A stretch of 42,969 nucleotides of DNA from an uncultured Erysipelotrichaceae bacterium (GCA_910586285.1 CAJUGR010000004.1:1-42969), one strand, 5' to 3'. Counted from the stretch's first letter, positions 1-8,588 are shown. Translations and numbers: made by a program. Notes: generated by a model not told the origin, from the sequence alone.

Positions 1-1
1 A

Positions 2-88
2 TGGTGGGAACGGTGGGACTTGAACCCACACGGGATTTCTCCCAACGGATTTTAAGTCCGTTGCGTCTGCCGATTCCGCCACGATCCC
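2..88 (-). tRNA. tRNA-Leu (anticodon TAA)
   Basis: The minus strand folds as a class II tRNA with a long variable arm. It has acceptor GGGATCG, a D-arm with GG, an anticodon loop centred on TAA, a T-loop TTCAAGT flanked by GTGGG/CCCAC, discriminator A and an encoded CCA (plus-strand bases 2-4). The acceptor has one T:T opposition at pair 5-68; the other pairs are Watson-Crick. It lies 2 bases downstream of tRNA-Cys and is probably co-transcribed with it. Any terminator lies outside the window. Confidence 0.95.
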
Positions 89-90
89 AA

Positions 91-164
91 TGGAGGTTCC
101 GACCAGATTTGAACTGGTGATCACAGAGTTGCAGTCTATTGCCTTACCACTTGGCTACGGAACC
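91..164 (-). tRNA. tRNA-Cys (anticodon GCA)
   Basis: The minus strand gives acceptor GGTTCCG paired with CGGAACC, D-arm GCCAAGTGGTAAGGC, anticodon GCA in loop ACTGCAACT, T-loop TTCAAAT, discriminator T (U, as expected for tRNA-Cys) and encoded CCA. It is the promoter-proximal gene of a two-tRNA unit with tRNA-Leu. Confidence 0.95.
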
Positions 165-189
165 ATTCTTGTTGAATCACTGCTATAAT

Positions 190-217
190 ATTATATACTA
201 AATCAGCTAAAATGCAA
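190..217 (-). promoter_or_regulatory. promoter of the tRNA-Cys/tRNA-Leu unit
   Basis: On the minus strand TTGCAT (217-212) and TATAAT (195-190) are separated by 16 bases, about 25 bases upstream of the tRNA-Cys 5' end. This is a typical sigma-A stable-RNA promoter. Confidence 0.6.
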
Positions 218-389
218 CACCAAAATAAGAAAAATCGAAATTTGTGAAGTGAATAAGTAAGTTCCACTTTGCGATAAACGGAAAATCATGACTAAAAGAC
301 AATTTGTAATTTCTTCCCTTTTACCGTTTTTATGCATGAATTGAAGATACGGGGACATTCTAACACTAGCGAAAGGATGAATATGCGTA

Positions 390-1715
390 ATGGAACCGAT
401 CACATTTGAAAAAATTAATCAATGGCAGAAAACATACGAACAGAATACATTACAAAAAGTTATGCGCCATGCCGTTTACAATAATGCACTGGAACTATGC
501 GTCAGTGTACAGGAAAACATGACGAAGAATCAAAATCATTTTTCAGTAGAAATTGACACCTTAAAAGCATCTGACCAACTGACAAGCGGCCGCTGTTGGA
601 TCTTTGCGGGACTAAACTTATTGCGAGAGGATGTCGCAAAACAATTAAATCTGGAACAGTTTGAACTGTCACAAAACTACATTGCCTTTTATGATAAGCT
701 GGAAAAAGTCAATACATTCTTAGAATTGGCCATTTCCATGAGTGAAACACCGATTGATGATCGTACCTTTGTTTGGTTAGTAACGAGTGGTATTCAGGAT
801 GGGGGACAATGGGATATGTTCGTTAATTTAGTAAAAAAATACGGAGTTGTGCCAAAAGATATGATGCCGGAAACTTACCAGAGTTCCAACACAGCAACGA
901 TGAATATGTTGATAAATACCCGATTACGACGTTTTGCACAAGAAGTACGTAATCTTGCGGCTTTGGAAAAGCAGGACGAAATATTATCATTGAAAGAAGA
1001 CGTGTTACAAAAAATGTATGGTTTTCTATGTACCTGTTTCGGGATTCCGCCCAAACGCTTTCGTTTTGCCTATGCCGATCGCAATGGTCATGTCCATCAT
1101 TTGAAAGAAATGACACCTCAGGAATTCTACCAAAATCAAGTTCATCTGGATTTGGACAATTATGTTAGTCTGATTCATGCACCAACCAAAGATAAGCCGT
1201 TTCATGAAGTATTTCAAGTAAAATACCTAGCTCATGCCGATGGTATGGCAGTACGCTATCTCAACTTACCGCTGAAAGAATTTAAGCAGGTGATTATAAC
1301 GCAGCTAAAAGATGGAAGACTGGTATGGTTTGGCAGTGACTGTAATTCGTTCAATGATAAAAAAGGCGGTTTTTGGGATGATCAATCCTTTGACTACTCC
1401 AGTGCTTTTGAAATTGACTTTGCTATTGACAAGGAAACTGCGTTGGATATGCGTGACAGTACAATGAATCACGCGATGGTGATCAGCGGAGTGGATTTGA
1501 TTGACGATCAGCCGCTGAAATGGAAAATTGAGAATAGTTGGGGTGATGCAAGCGGTAAAAACGGATACTTCATTGCGAGTGACTCATGGTTTGATCGTTT
1601 TGTTTATCAGGCAGTAATCCATAAAAAATATCTAACCGAAAAACAGTTGGCAGATTTAGAAAAAGAGCCCAAACTATTGGAACCGTGGGATCCAATGGGA
1701 ACGCTTGCCCGATAA
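390..1715 (+). CDS. pepC: aminopeptidase C (C1 papain-like, bleomycin hydrolase family)
   Basis: This is a 441-residue cytosolic cysteine aminopeptidase that removes N-terminal residues from peptides. The length matches the PepC family. The catalytic triad is visible: Cys69 in SGRCWIFAG, His361 in MNHAMVISG and Asn382 in IENSWGD. There is no signal peptide, as expected for the cytosolic enzyme. The start at 390 follows a GAAAGGATG ribosome binding site at about 371. The gene is monocistronic and ends in a strong terminator about 30 bases downstream. Assignment is confident from the motifs. The physiological substrates are inferred from the family. Confidence 0.95.
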   Translation: MEPITFEKINQWQKTYEQNTLQKVMRHAVYNNALELCVSVQENMTKNQNHFSVEIDTLKASDQLTSGRCWIFAGLNLLREDVAKQLNLEQFELSQNYIAFYDKLEKVNTFLELAISMSETPIDDRTFVWLVTSGIQDGGQWDMFVNLVKKYGVVPKDMMPETYQSSNTATMNMLINTRLRRFAQEVRNLAALEKQDEILSLKEDVLQKMYGFLCTCFGIPPKRFRFAYADRNGHVHHLKEMTPQEFYQNQVHLDLDNYVSLIHAPTKDKPFHEVFQVKYLAHADGMAVRYLNLPLKEFKQVIITQLKDGRLVWFGSDCNSFNDKKGGFWDDQSFDYSSAFEIDFAIDKETALDMRDSTMNHAMVISGVDLIDDQPLKWKIENSWGDASGKNGYFIASDSWFDRFVYQAVIHKKYLTEKQLADLEKEPKLLEPWDPMGTLAR

Positions 1716-1742
1716 AAAACGAATACAAACAAAAATTACTGA

Positions 1743-1787
1743 AAAAAAACTTATGATGAAACCAGTTAAACATCATAAGTTTTTTTA
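1743..1787 (+). terminator. intrinsic terminator after pepC
   Basis: Stem ACTTATGATG / CATCATAAGT closes a loop of about 12 bases and is followed by a run of seven T. Confidence 0.85.
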
Positions 1788-2038
1788 TATGTTTTTAATG
1801 TCTGTATCTTTAAAAAAAGAACTGCTGTATCGCTTCTTGAAAAGAATATTTTATCGGTATATTTATCGTTATAAAAAAGTGCTATCATAGCTTATTCAAA
1901 GGGTATTTTACATATATAAAATTCATATTATCACTTCAAAATTAACATTCTATTAAAAATTAAAGACGAAAATTTGAACTTTTTGTCGTTTAAAAGTTTC
2001 TTTTAAGTAGAAAACAAAAATGAAAGAGGTAAAAAGAT
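1788..2038 (+). other. AT-rich leader upstream of the AAA ATPase gene
   Basis: No gene is seen here. An extended -10 candidate, TGC-TATCAT at 1880-1888, would give an mRNA leader of about 145 bases. The leader contains a weak hairpin at about 1963-1991 (GACGAAAA paired with TTTTTGTC). The ATPase ribosome binding site, AGAGGT, lies just before 2039. The promoter call is tentative because no good -35 is visible. Confidence 0.35.
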
Positions 2039-3154
2039 ATGATATTAGAAGTTCGTTTTGAAAATTTTCGTTCGATGAAAAAACCTACAGTTTTTGATTT
2101 AAGTGCTGAAAGTATATGCGAATTCCGAAATTCCATTATGAAATGGAACCGTAATAAAACCGATGAATATCGCATTGTTCCGATGAAACTGTTGTATGGT
2201 CAAAATTCCAGCGGTAAAAGTAACTTGTTGCTGGGGATCAAGATCATGCAAGAGATCATTTCGGCAGGTCGCGTTGATATTCCTTTCAGCGTACCTTATG
2301 ATCAACTGGTTTATGTGAACGGAAAAGATAAACCGATTAGTTTGGGTGTTTCTTTCATTTATGATGATCGGGTAATGGCATACGATGTTTGTTTTAATGA
2401 AAAAGAAGTAATATCTGAAAAATTAACGGTGAACCGTTCGGTTATGTATCAGCGAAAGGGTTCAAAACTGGATATGGCGAAAACCAATAAATCGGTAGAA
2501 TATTTGGATGAACAGCGTATCCCCAGTATTGAAATCAATGAAAAGCAGTTTAAACGCTATCAGGGAGCAGATATCTTTTTGACCCGCGGCTTTAAGAGTT
2601 TTATCGCTCCGACGTTGGGGGGGATGATTCAAGATTATTTTGAAAAACGATTGTTTGTAAGTATGGCTGCAGGAGAGACTTTACTGCATCCGATTGCTTT
2701 AAAAAATGAAAAAGAAGTGAGTGCTTTTTTGAAATCGGTAGATATAAAAGAACCGATTGACGGTTCAGTACCGTTAGCTGCAGGAACAACACGCCTAATT
2801 AACTTTGTGGATTTACTATATACGGCAATTAAAGAAGGCGGTGTTCTGGTGATGGATGAATTGGATACCTCATTGGATCCGAATCGCTTAATTCCGCTGT
2901 TATCTCGGCTGCATGATCCGAAGATCAATAAAAATGAAACTCAGTTGGTGTTCTCTACCTTTAATCCGGTGTACCTCAATAAATATTTCGTCCGCCGTGA
3001 TGAAATTACCTTTGTGACTCGGGAAAAGGATGGGACTTCACTGAAAACGTTGATCGAGTATGCAAATCGCGAGAACAATTATATGCGCAAATATCTGAAG
3101 GGTGAATATAATACGATTGCACCGATTAATTATAAGACGCTGTATCAGAGATAA
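2039..3154 (+). CDS. AAA family ATPase (COG1106/AAA15-like, OLD-type fold without TOPRIM)
   Basis: This 371-residue protein has an ABC/RecF-like ATPase organisation. An N-terminal strand motif (EVRFENFRSM) is followed by Walker A GQNSSGKSN at residues 54-62. A signature-like PLAAGTTRLINF comes at about residue 248, then Walker B VLVMDELDTSLDP with Asp273/Glu274 and a final FSTFNP segment. There is no nuclease (TOPRIM) domain. Proteins of this family often accompany RloB-type partners or act in phage defence, but no partner gene is present here, so the role is unknown. It starts after AGAGGT and stands alone between two terminator-like hairpins. A decayed stretch resembling its own C-terminus follows at about 3275-3420. 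Confidence 0.85.
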   Translation: MILEVRFENFRSMKKPTVFDLSAESICEFRNSIMKWNRNKTDEYRIVPMKLLYGQNSSGKSNLLLGIKIMQEIISAGRVDIPFSVPYDQLVYVNGKDKPISLGVSFIYDDRVMAYDVCFNEKEVISEKLTVNRSVMYQRKGSKLDMAKTNKSVEYLDEQRIPSIEINEKQFKRYQGADIFLTRGFKSFIAPTLGGMIQDYFEKRLFVSMAAGETLLHPIALKNEKEVSAFLKSVDIKEPIDGSVPLAAGTTRLINFVDLLYTAIKEGGVLVMDELDTSLDPNRLIPLLSRLHDPKINKNETQLVFSTFNPVYLNKYFVRRDEITFVTREKDGTSLKTLIEYANRENNYMRKYLKGEYNTIAPINYKTLYQR

Positions 3155-3158
3155 CAGA

Positions 3159-3190
3159 GAAGGGACTGCTTCAAGGGCAGCCCCTTTCTG
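3159..3190 (+). terminator. imperfect hairpin after the ATPase gene
   Basis: AAGGGACTGC pairs with GCAGCCCCTT (one A:C opposition) around a short loop, followed only by TTCTG. It is a weak intrinsic terminator candidate immediately after the stop codon. Confidence 0.5.
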
Positions 3191-3263
3191 ATTATGAGAT
3201 GCAAAAAGTTCATTATTATGGAAATACTAAATATTCGTTGATGATTCAATGATTTTCACTGTA

Positions 3264-3420
3264 GGAAGATCAAGCCTTCTCGTGAAAATAATGATGAAAA
3301 GACAAAGAAAAAGCCTTATGATGATCAGGACTGCTGCATATACAAATATCTGAAGGATGAATATCAACGTACCGATTTTTATGATGATCATAAGGTATAT
3401 ATAATCATAACGGAAATGTA
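3264..3420 (+). pseudogene. possible decayed C-terminal fragment of a second ATPase copy
   Basis: One reading frame here encodes SRENND, then 13 residues, then YKYLKDEYQ, ending at a TAA at 3418-3420. The intact ATPase ends with NRENN-YMR-KYLKGEYN. The shared RENN and KYLK(D/G)EY blocks suggest a remnant of a related gene or a partial duplication, but the spacing differs and there is no start codon or ribosome binding site. The rest of the 3191-3565 gap holds no gene. Confidence 0.3.
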
Positions 3421-3533
3421 AGCGCTTGACAAGAATTTTTCACTGAATAATTTTCCAAAAAGCTGAATTTTCATAAAAAAATGAACAGTGCAACTGTCAA
3501 AGCCGGAAAATGATAGCAAAATCACGACTTCTA

Positions 3534-3542
3534 TGGTATGAT
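3534..3542 (+). promoter_or_regulatory. extended -10 promoter candidate of the trhP1-trhP2-proS operon
   Basis: TGG-TATGAT fits an extended -10 element (TGn-TATAAT). It lies 24 bases upstream of the chosen ATG. If it is used, the TTG at 3545 would fall at or before the transcript start, which supports the downstream start. Confidence 0.45.
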
Positions 3543-3565
3543 ATTTGCATTATGAAAGGCTGTTG

Positions 3566-4468
3566 ATGAATGCGATGTTTTTATTAACAACACCGATTAC
3601 GCTAACGGATATTGCCGCGATGGCAAAGGCGGGAGCGAATGCATTGCTTTTTGGCTGTGAACCGTTTTCAGTACGCTGCGCCGGATGTTTTCCGCTTTCA
3701 CAGTTGGCCGAAATAAAGAAAACCTGTATGGCCTATCATGTGGAAATGTCGGTGGCAGTCAATCGTTTTTTCAGTGAAACACAACTGCCGCAATTACAAG
3801 ATTTTCTTGTTTTGTTGAAGGAATTGGATGTTGATGGTATTTATTTCAGTGATGAAGCGGTATTGGCATATGGGCAGGCGTTGGGAATCACGGACAAGTT
3901 GATTTATCAGCCCGATACGCTGATGACCAATCACGCTGATGTGAATTTTTATCTGGGGGAAGGTATCAAACGTGTGGTGTTGGCACGGGAAATTACATTG
4001 GAAGAGATTTTGGCGATTGCTAAGCAGTGTGATCCCACTCGCCTGGAAATCATCATCCACGGATATAGTACGGCGATGTATTCACGCCGTCAACTGTTAA
4101 GTAATTATATGAAATTTCTGGGGTGGGACCGTTCGCTTCAAAAACAGAGGGACTTAATGATTGAGGAAGCAACGCGTCAGGAGCGAATGCCGATTTACGA
4201 GGATGAAAACGGTACACATATTTTTTCGGTTGCCGTACAACAGAGTTTTCAAGAACTGGAATGTTTATCCGAAGCCGGAATCCATACGGCACGAATAGAT
4301 GGTATCTTCCATTCCGGCAAAGAAATATGTAAAGTAGTGGAACTGTATGATCAATTACGGCGAAAGAAAATAGATGCCGAAACGGCCTTGTCGTGTTATC
4401 GGGAGTACTTTCCCGATGAGCCGAGTGATTGTGGCTTCTATTATCGGCCGACGAGTACAACGAAGTAG
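3566..4468 (+). CDS. trhP1: U32 family protein, tRNA 5-hydroxyuridine modification (TrhP1/YrrN-like)
   Basis: This 300-residue U32 "peptidase"-family protein matches the short member of the Bacillus YrrN/YrrO pair, which together with prephenate hydroxylates U34 of certain tRNAs. The N-terminus (LLTTPITLTDIAAMAKAGANALLFG) is the TIM-barrel-like beginning of the family. The segment IIIHGYSTAMYSRRQLLSNY corresponds to the U32 signature but lacks the cysteines of the longer partner. I chose ATG 3566, 6 bases after AAAGG, over a TTG further upstream. The gene lies 10 bases upstream of its partner. The modification role is inferred from the pair arrangement and family knowledge. Confidence 0.8.
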   Translation: MNAMFLLTTPITLTDIAAMAKAGANALLFGCEPFSVRCAGCFPLSQLAEIKKTCMAYHVEMSVAVNRFFSETQLPQLQDFLVLLKELDVDGIYFSDEAVLAYGQALGITDKLIYQPDTLMTNHADVNFYLGEGIKRVVLAREITLEEILAIAKQCDPTRLEIIIHGYSTAMYSRRQLLSNYMKFLGWDRSLQKQRDLMIEEATRQERMPIYEDENGTHIFSVAVQQSFQELECLSEAGIHTARIDGIFHSGKEICKVVELYDQLRRKKIDAETALSCYREYFPDEPSDCGFYYRPTSTTK

Positions 4469-4478
4469 GTGAGTAACA

Positions 4479-5705
4479 ATGGCAAAGATTGAACTATTGG
4501 CTCCTGCGGGTGACTTACATCGTTTGAAAACTGCCGTTCGCTATGGTGCCGATGCGGTATACATCGGCGGTAAGCAATTCTCTTTGCGATCACGTGCCGG
4601 TAATTTTTCACTGGAAGAGATTGCGGAAGGAGTACGATTTGCGAAGGAGTATCATGCGAATGTGCATACAACGGTGAATATGTTGCCGCATGAGGAGGAT
4701 TTAAAGGGACTCGAGGATTATTTAAAGGCTTTGGAAGATATTGGTGTGAAGGCAATCATCTGTGCATCACCTGCCATGATGCAATGTGCCAAACGGGTAG
4801 CACCGAAGCTTGAGGTTCATGTTTCCACCCAACATTCCATTACCAACAGTGCAGCGGTGAACTATTGGAAGGTACATGGTGCCGATCGTGTGGTTTTGGC
4901 GCGAGAATTGACCTTAGAGCAGTTAGCCGCAACATGTAGCGGCAGTGAACTGCCGTTAGAAGTATTCATTCACGGTGGAATGTGCGTATCTTACAGTGGA
5001 CGCTGTATGTTAAGCAACCATATGACTTTACGTGATGCCAATCGCGGAGGGTGTGCGCAAAGCTGTCGATGGAAATATCGTCTTTATGAAGCAGGAAAAG
5101 CGATTCATGATGAAGAACGATTGTTCAGTATGTCAAGTAAAGATTTGATTGGTGCGCGCTTTCTGCCCGAGTTGATTCGGTTGGGAATCGCGAGCGTCAA
5201 AATCGAAGGGCGGATGAAAAGCGCCTATTATATTGCGACCTTGGTTCATACGTATCGGATGATGATCGATGAAATCAATGAAAAAGGAACCATCACGCAA
5301 GCAACGATGAATGAGTATTGTGAACAACTGATGAAAGCGGAAAATCGTCCGACAGCCTCTGGCTTTTATGAGGGATTGCCCGATGAAAGTAAGCATTTAT
5401 ACGGGGTGAACGGAGCCGGCATCAGTAAGGAATACATTGCCGATGTCTTGGCATATGATGAAGCCAAACAGCTTGCGACCTTACAGGTGCGCAATCGCTT
5501 TGAGCCGGGAACCATGGCGGAGGTATTCGCCCCGCATCAAGCATCGCAGACTTTTCAAATTCAGGAGATTATGGATGAGGATGGTTTACGGTTGGAGGCA
5601 GCCAATCAGCCAATGCGGATTGTGAAAATTAAAACCGATATCAAAATGGTGAAATACGCGATGATTCGCAAAGTCATTGAGCGGGATGCGCGATATAGTG
5701 AATAA
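4479..5705 (+). CDS. trhP2: U32 family tRNA hydroxylation protein (TrhP2/YrrO-like)
   Basis: This 408-residue protein is the long member of the U32 pair. It opens with the canonical IELLAPAGDLHRLKTAVRYGADAVYIGG. The family signature IHGGMCVSYSGRCMLSNH is followed by GGCAQSCRWKYRLYE, giving a cysteine cluster (Cys192, Cys196 and those in the signature) that in TrhP/RlhA proteins carries an iron-sulfur cluster. The C-terminal part (residues about 320-400) is the beta-rich tail of long U32 proteins. It starts 10 bases after trhP1, and proS follows 16 bases after its stop, so the three genes are probably one transcript devoted to tRNA function. Older annotation as a collagenase or protease is probably misleading. 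Confidence 0.88.
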   Translation: MAKIELLAPAGDLHRLKTAVRYGADAVYIGGKQFSLRSRAGNFSLEEIAEGVRFAKEYHANVHTTVNMLPHEEDLKGLEDYLKALEDIGVKAIICASPAMMQCAKRVAPKLEVHVSTQHSITNSAAVNYWKVHGADRVVLARELTLEQLAATCSGSELPLEVFIHGGMCVSYSGRCMLSNHMTLRDANRGGCAQSCRWKYRLYEAGKAIHDEERLFSMSSKDLIGARFLPELIRLGIASVKIEGRMKSAYYIATLVHTYRMMIDEINEKGTITQATMNEYCEQLMKAENRPTASGFYEGLPDESKHLYGVNGAGISKEYIADVLAYDEAKQLATLQVRNRFEPGTMAEVFAPHQASQTFQIQEIMDEDGLRLEAANQPMRIVKIKTDIKMVKYAMIRKVIERDARYSE

Positions 5706-5721
5706 GGAAAGAGGAGAAAAT

Positions 5722-7425
5722 ATGAAATTAAGCAAGAGTTTCTTTTACACCCTGCGGGAAGATGCAAAAGATGAGGACAGCTGTTCCGGCAACCTGCTGG
5801 TGCGCAGCGGAATGATAAAGAAAAGTTCCAGCGGTATTTATATGATCATGCCGATGGGCAAGCGCGTGTTAAAGAAAATTGAAGAAATCGTCCGGGAGGA
5901 AATGGATCGCTCCGGTGCCCAAGAGTTGTTAATGCCGGCGCTGATTTTGGAAGATGTATATGTCAAAAGCGGTCGGCGTGATGTGTTTGGTTCCAACATG
6001 TTTGCATTAAAAGATCGCTATCAGAAAGAATATGTATTGGGTCCTACGCATGAGGAACTGTTTGCGATTGCGGCGGCGATGAAAGGCAAATCCTATAAAG
6101 ACTTCCCTTATAATCTGTATCAGATCCAAACAAAATATCGTGATGAAACGCGCCCTCGCTATGGCTTGATTCGAACCAGAGAATTCATCATGAAAGATGC
6201 GTATTCGTTTGATACAGATTTGGAAGGTCTGCATGAATCCTATATGAAAATGTTTAATGCCTATTGTCGTATTTTTGATCGGCTTTCCTTGGACTATAAG
6301 ATTGTGAAAGCGGATACTGGTGCGATGGGCGGTCTGTTATCGGAGGAATTCCAAGCCATCTGTTCGATCGGTGAGGATGTGGTTGTCGGCTGTGAACACT
6401 GCGATTTCTCCAGCAATATGGAAATCAGTGAAGTGGTGGATCATACGAATGTCTGTAATGAAGAAGTGAAGCCATTGGAGGCAGTGGAAACTTTGAATGC
6501 GAAAACGATTGAAGAAGTAGCGTCTTTCTTTCAGCGTGATCCGCAGGATTTTGTGAAAACGTTGTTATACCGTGTAGATCAGGAAAAGTTTGTCGCTTTC
6601 TTATTGCGCGGTGATCGAGAATTGAATGAAACCAAGGTATTAAAACTCTTACAGGCCAATGAGATGGAATTGGCAAGTTTTGAGGATGTGGAGCGTATCA
6701 CCGGTGCCAAAGTGGGGTTTGCCGGACCGATCGGTTTAGAAAACATAATGATCGTGATGGATCGTCAGATTCAGAAAATGAAAAACTTTATTTGTGGTGC
6801 TAATCGTAGTGATTATCACTATATCAATGCAAATCTCACAGATTTTCATCCTGATGTCATTGCGGATATTTCCTATGTAAAGGAAGGCGACACATGTCCG
6901 AAGTGCGGAGCACCCTTGACATTTACCAAGGGCATTGAGGTAGGCAATACCTTTAAGCTGGGAACCAAATATGCAGAAAGCCTAGGACTGCAATATCTGG
7001 ATCGGGATAATCAGCTGAAACCGGTTGTCATGGGTTCCTATGGCATTGGCTTGGAGCGGTGTATGGCGGCGATTGCTGAGCAGCATAATGATGAAAACGG
7101 CTTGATTTGGCCGATGGCCGTAGCACCGTTTGCGGTAGCGATCGTAGTGGTATCCACAAAGAATGAAGAACAGATGAGAGTTGCGAATGAACTTTATGAA
7201 CGTTTGGCTCATGAGCATATTGATGTATTGTTAGATGATCGCAGCGAACGCCCTGGTGTCAAGTTTAAGGATATGGATTTAATCGGAATACCTTATCGCA
7301 TTACGGTCGGCAGAGGCGCTGCTTCAGGAATGGTGGAATGGTGTGTACGTGAAGATCAAACGATGGAAGAAGTCACCACTGAAGAAGCATTCACAAAGGC
7401 AATGACGCTTCAAAAGAATGTATAA
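5722..7425 (+). CDS. proS: prolyl-tRNA synthetase (bacterial type, with editing insert)
   Basis: This 567-residue class II synthetase attaches proline to tRNA-Pro. Motif 2 (RPRYGLIRTREFIMKDAYSFD) and motif 3 (GSYGIGLERCMAAIAEQH) are present. The segment between them (about residues 220-400, including FVKTLLYRV and FVAFLLRGDRELNETK) is the INS editing domain that clears Ala-tRNA-Pro. The C-terminal anticodon-binding domain begins near PFAVAIVVVS. ATG 5722 follows AGAGGAG at ideal spacing and gives the family N-terminus MKLSKSFFYTLRED. An in-frame ATG 45 bases upstream lies inside trhP2 and was rejected. There is no T-box in the 16-base gap, so it appears to depend on the trhP promoter. Confidence 0.97.
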   Translation: MKLSKSFFYTLREDAKDEDSCSGNLLVRSGMIKKSSSGIYMIMPMGKRVLKKIEEIVREEMDRSGAQELLMPALILEDVYVKSGRRDVFGSNMFALKDRYQKEYVLGPTHEELFAIAAAMKGKSYKDFPYNLYQIQTKYRDETRPRYGLIRTREFIMKDAYSFDTDLEGLHESYMKMFNAYCRIFDRLSLDYKIVKADTGAMGGLLSEEFQAICSIGEDVVVGCEHCDFSSNMEISEVVDHTNVCNEEVKPLEAVETLNAKTIEEVASFFQRDPQDFVKTLLYRVDQEKFVAFLLRGDRELNETKVLKLLQANEMELASFEDVERITGAKVGFAGPIGLENIMIVMDRQIQKMKNFICGANRSDYHYINANLTDFHPDVIADISYVKEGDTCPKCGAPLTFTKGIEVGNTFKLGTKYAESLGLQYLDRDNQLKPVVMGSYGIGLERCMAAIAEQHNDENGLIWPMAVAPFAVAIVVVSTKNEEQMRVANELYERLAHEHIDVLLDDRSERPGVKFKDMDLIGIPYRITVGRGAASGMVEWCVREDQTMEEVTTEEAFTKAMTLQKNV

Positions 7426-7495
7426 CCTTAATTTCATTGATAAAATACGTATATTACGAATGAAAAGTTTAATGATAAAGAAAGTGTGAAATGAT

Positions 7496-8188
7496 TTGGA
7501 AAAGAAGAAAGTATTCATTATAACGGGCGGATGCAGCGGATTAGGATTGGAATTGGTAAAACAGGCAATCGAAAAAGATCTGTTTGTTTGTAACCTTGCT
7601 CGTAATAAAGAGAAAATGGCTGTATTAAATCAACAACTGAAAGAGAATTATAAGGGATTTATCGGAGATATTACCGATGCGGATTTCATTTGTCGTTCGA
7701 TACAGGAAATCTCGCAATTAGGGGATATCGCATATTTAATCAATTGTGCAGAAAAAACCTGCTTCAAAGCACCAACAGAATATTGCAGTAATGATATTGA
7801 TGTTTCATTAAGCGGGTTAAAGGGAATGATCCTGTGTTCCACTGAAACACTTAAGGTGAAAAATGAGCAGAATTTAAAAATCGTGAACATCATGTCTTCC
7901 GCAGCCTTAAAAGGGAATCCCCAAGAAGCCGTGTATTGCGCGACAAAGTGGGGTGAAAGAGGCTATACGGAAAGCTTGAGAACTGCATATAAAGGAACTA
8001 CTGTCAAAGTGATCGGTGTTTATCCGGGTGGGATGAATACCGAATTCTGGAATGAAAAGAGAGACTATGTATCAGAAGCAAAAGCGAATACCTTTATGAG
8101 TCCGAAAGAGGTAGCGAAAGTTATTTTAGACAATATTACCAATTATCATGGCCTGAATGTGGCGGACATTATCATTGAGCGAAATTAA
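7496..8188 (+). CDS. short-chain dehydrogenase/reductase, classical type
   Basis: This 230-residue NAD(P)-dependent oxidoreductase has a Rossmann fold. The cofactor loop is TGGCSGLGLE at residues 10-19. The catalytic residues are Ser134/135 (MSSAALKG), Tyr147 and Lys151 (YCATK), followed by VIGVYPGGMNTEFW after the sixth strand. The usual NNAG motif is replaced by NCAE. The start is a TTG at 7496; no in-frame ATG lies nearby, and the purine-rich stretch AAAGAAAG about 10 bases upstream is a modest ribosome binding site. The substrate cannot be deduced. The gene is flanked by intergenic sequence on both sides and is probably monocistronic. Confidence 0.88.
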   Translation: MEKKKVFIITGGCSGLGLELVKQAIEKDLFVCNLARNKEKMAVLNQQLKENYKGFIGDITDADFICRSIQEISQLGDIAYLINCAEKTCFKAPTEYCSNDIDVSLSGLKGMILCSTETLKVKNEQNLKIVNIMSSAALKGNPQEAVYCATKWGERGYTESLRTAYKGTTVKVIGVYPGGMNTEFWNEKRDYVSEAKANTFMSPKEVAKVILDNITNYHGLNVADIIIERN

Positions 8189-8407
8189 AACAGGTATGAG
8201 CGCTCTTGAAACTTTGGAATCAAGAGCTGCGGTGATGAATAGCATCGAGAAAAGTGGGCATGGTAAAACTGCTTGCACAAAGAATCATGGGAAAGTAAAA
8301 TTACGATAAATTTCTATCCCGACAGTGTCGGTTTTCTCATTTTATCGCGAAAATGAAATATATGCTTGGAATAAAAAATGAGAGTCTTGTTGATTTCAAG
8401 GCAAAAG

Positions 8408-8436
8408 AACGATCAAAATGTCAGATCGTTTTTTTA
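8408..8436 (+). terminator. intrinsic terminator in the SDR/surface-protein gap
   Basis: AACGATC and GATCGTT pair around a 9-base loop and are followed by a T-run. It lies 220 bases after the SDR gene, so it may end the SDR transcript or a small RNA in the gap. Confidence 0.7.
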
Positions 8437-8476
8437 TTCGTTTACGGTAAGATTAAAACATCGGTAGGGATGAGAT

Positions 8477-8557
8477 ATGATCACACATGGGAAAAACAAT
8501 AAAAAGCGCGAATTACCTGTATCAGAAACGCCAAAACATCGAAATAAAGGAAAATAA
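8477..8557 (+). CDS. possible 26-residue basic small protein
   Basis: ATG 8477 is preceded by AGGGATGAG, and the frame runs 26 codons to TAA. The product is very basic and hydrophilic (KNNKKRE, PKHRNKGK) with no membrane segment. It sits between a terminator and the promoter of the next gene. I do not recognise a family. An open frame of this length can arise by chance, so this is a tentative entry. Confidence 0.25.
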   Translation: MITHGKNNKKRELPVSETPKHRNKGK

Positions 8558-8579
8558 AGTAGGAGTTTTTTAAAGAATA

Positions 8580-8588
8580 TGGTATAAT
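8580..8588 (+). promoter_or_regulatory. extended -10 promoter of the surface-protein gene
   Basis: TGG-TATAAT is a perfect extended -10 element, 23 bases upstream of the ATG at 8612. The -35 is poor, as is usual for extended -10 promoters. Transcription from here would begin near 8595, which rules out the ATG at 8594. Confidence 0.65.

Noticed and set aside
1705..1890. 61-codon plus-strand frame after pepC
   Set aside because: It spans the pepC terminator hairpin and T-run, has no ribosome binding site and encodes a low-complexity Lys/Phe/Tyr-rich sequence.
3417..3432. cre-like sequence (TGTAAGCGCTTGACA) overlapping a TTGACA
   Set aside because: It has one base too many for the CcpA consensus spacing, the matching -10 is poor, and it is 135 bases from the next gene. 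Noted only.
7431..7464. TTTCATT/AATGAAA inverted repeat after proS
   Set aside because: Only 7 perfect pairs with a loose interior and no T-run. Too weak to call a terminator.
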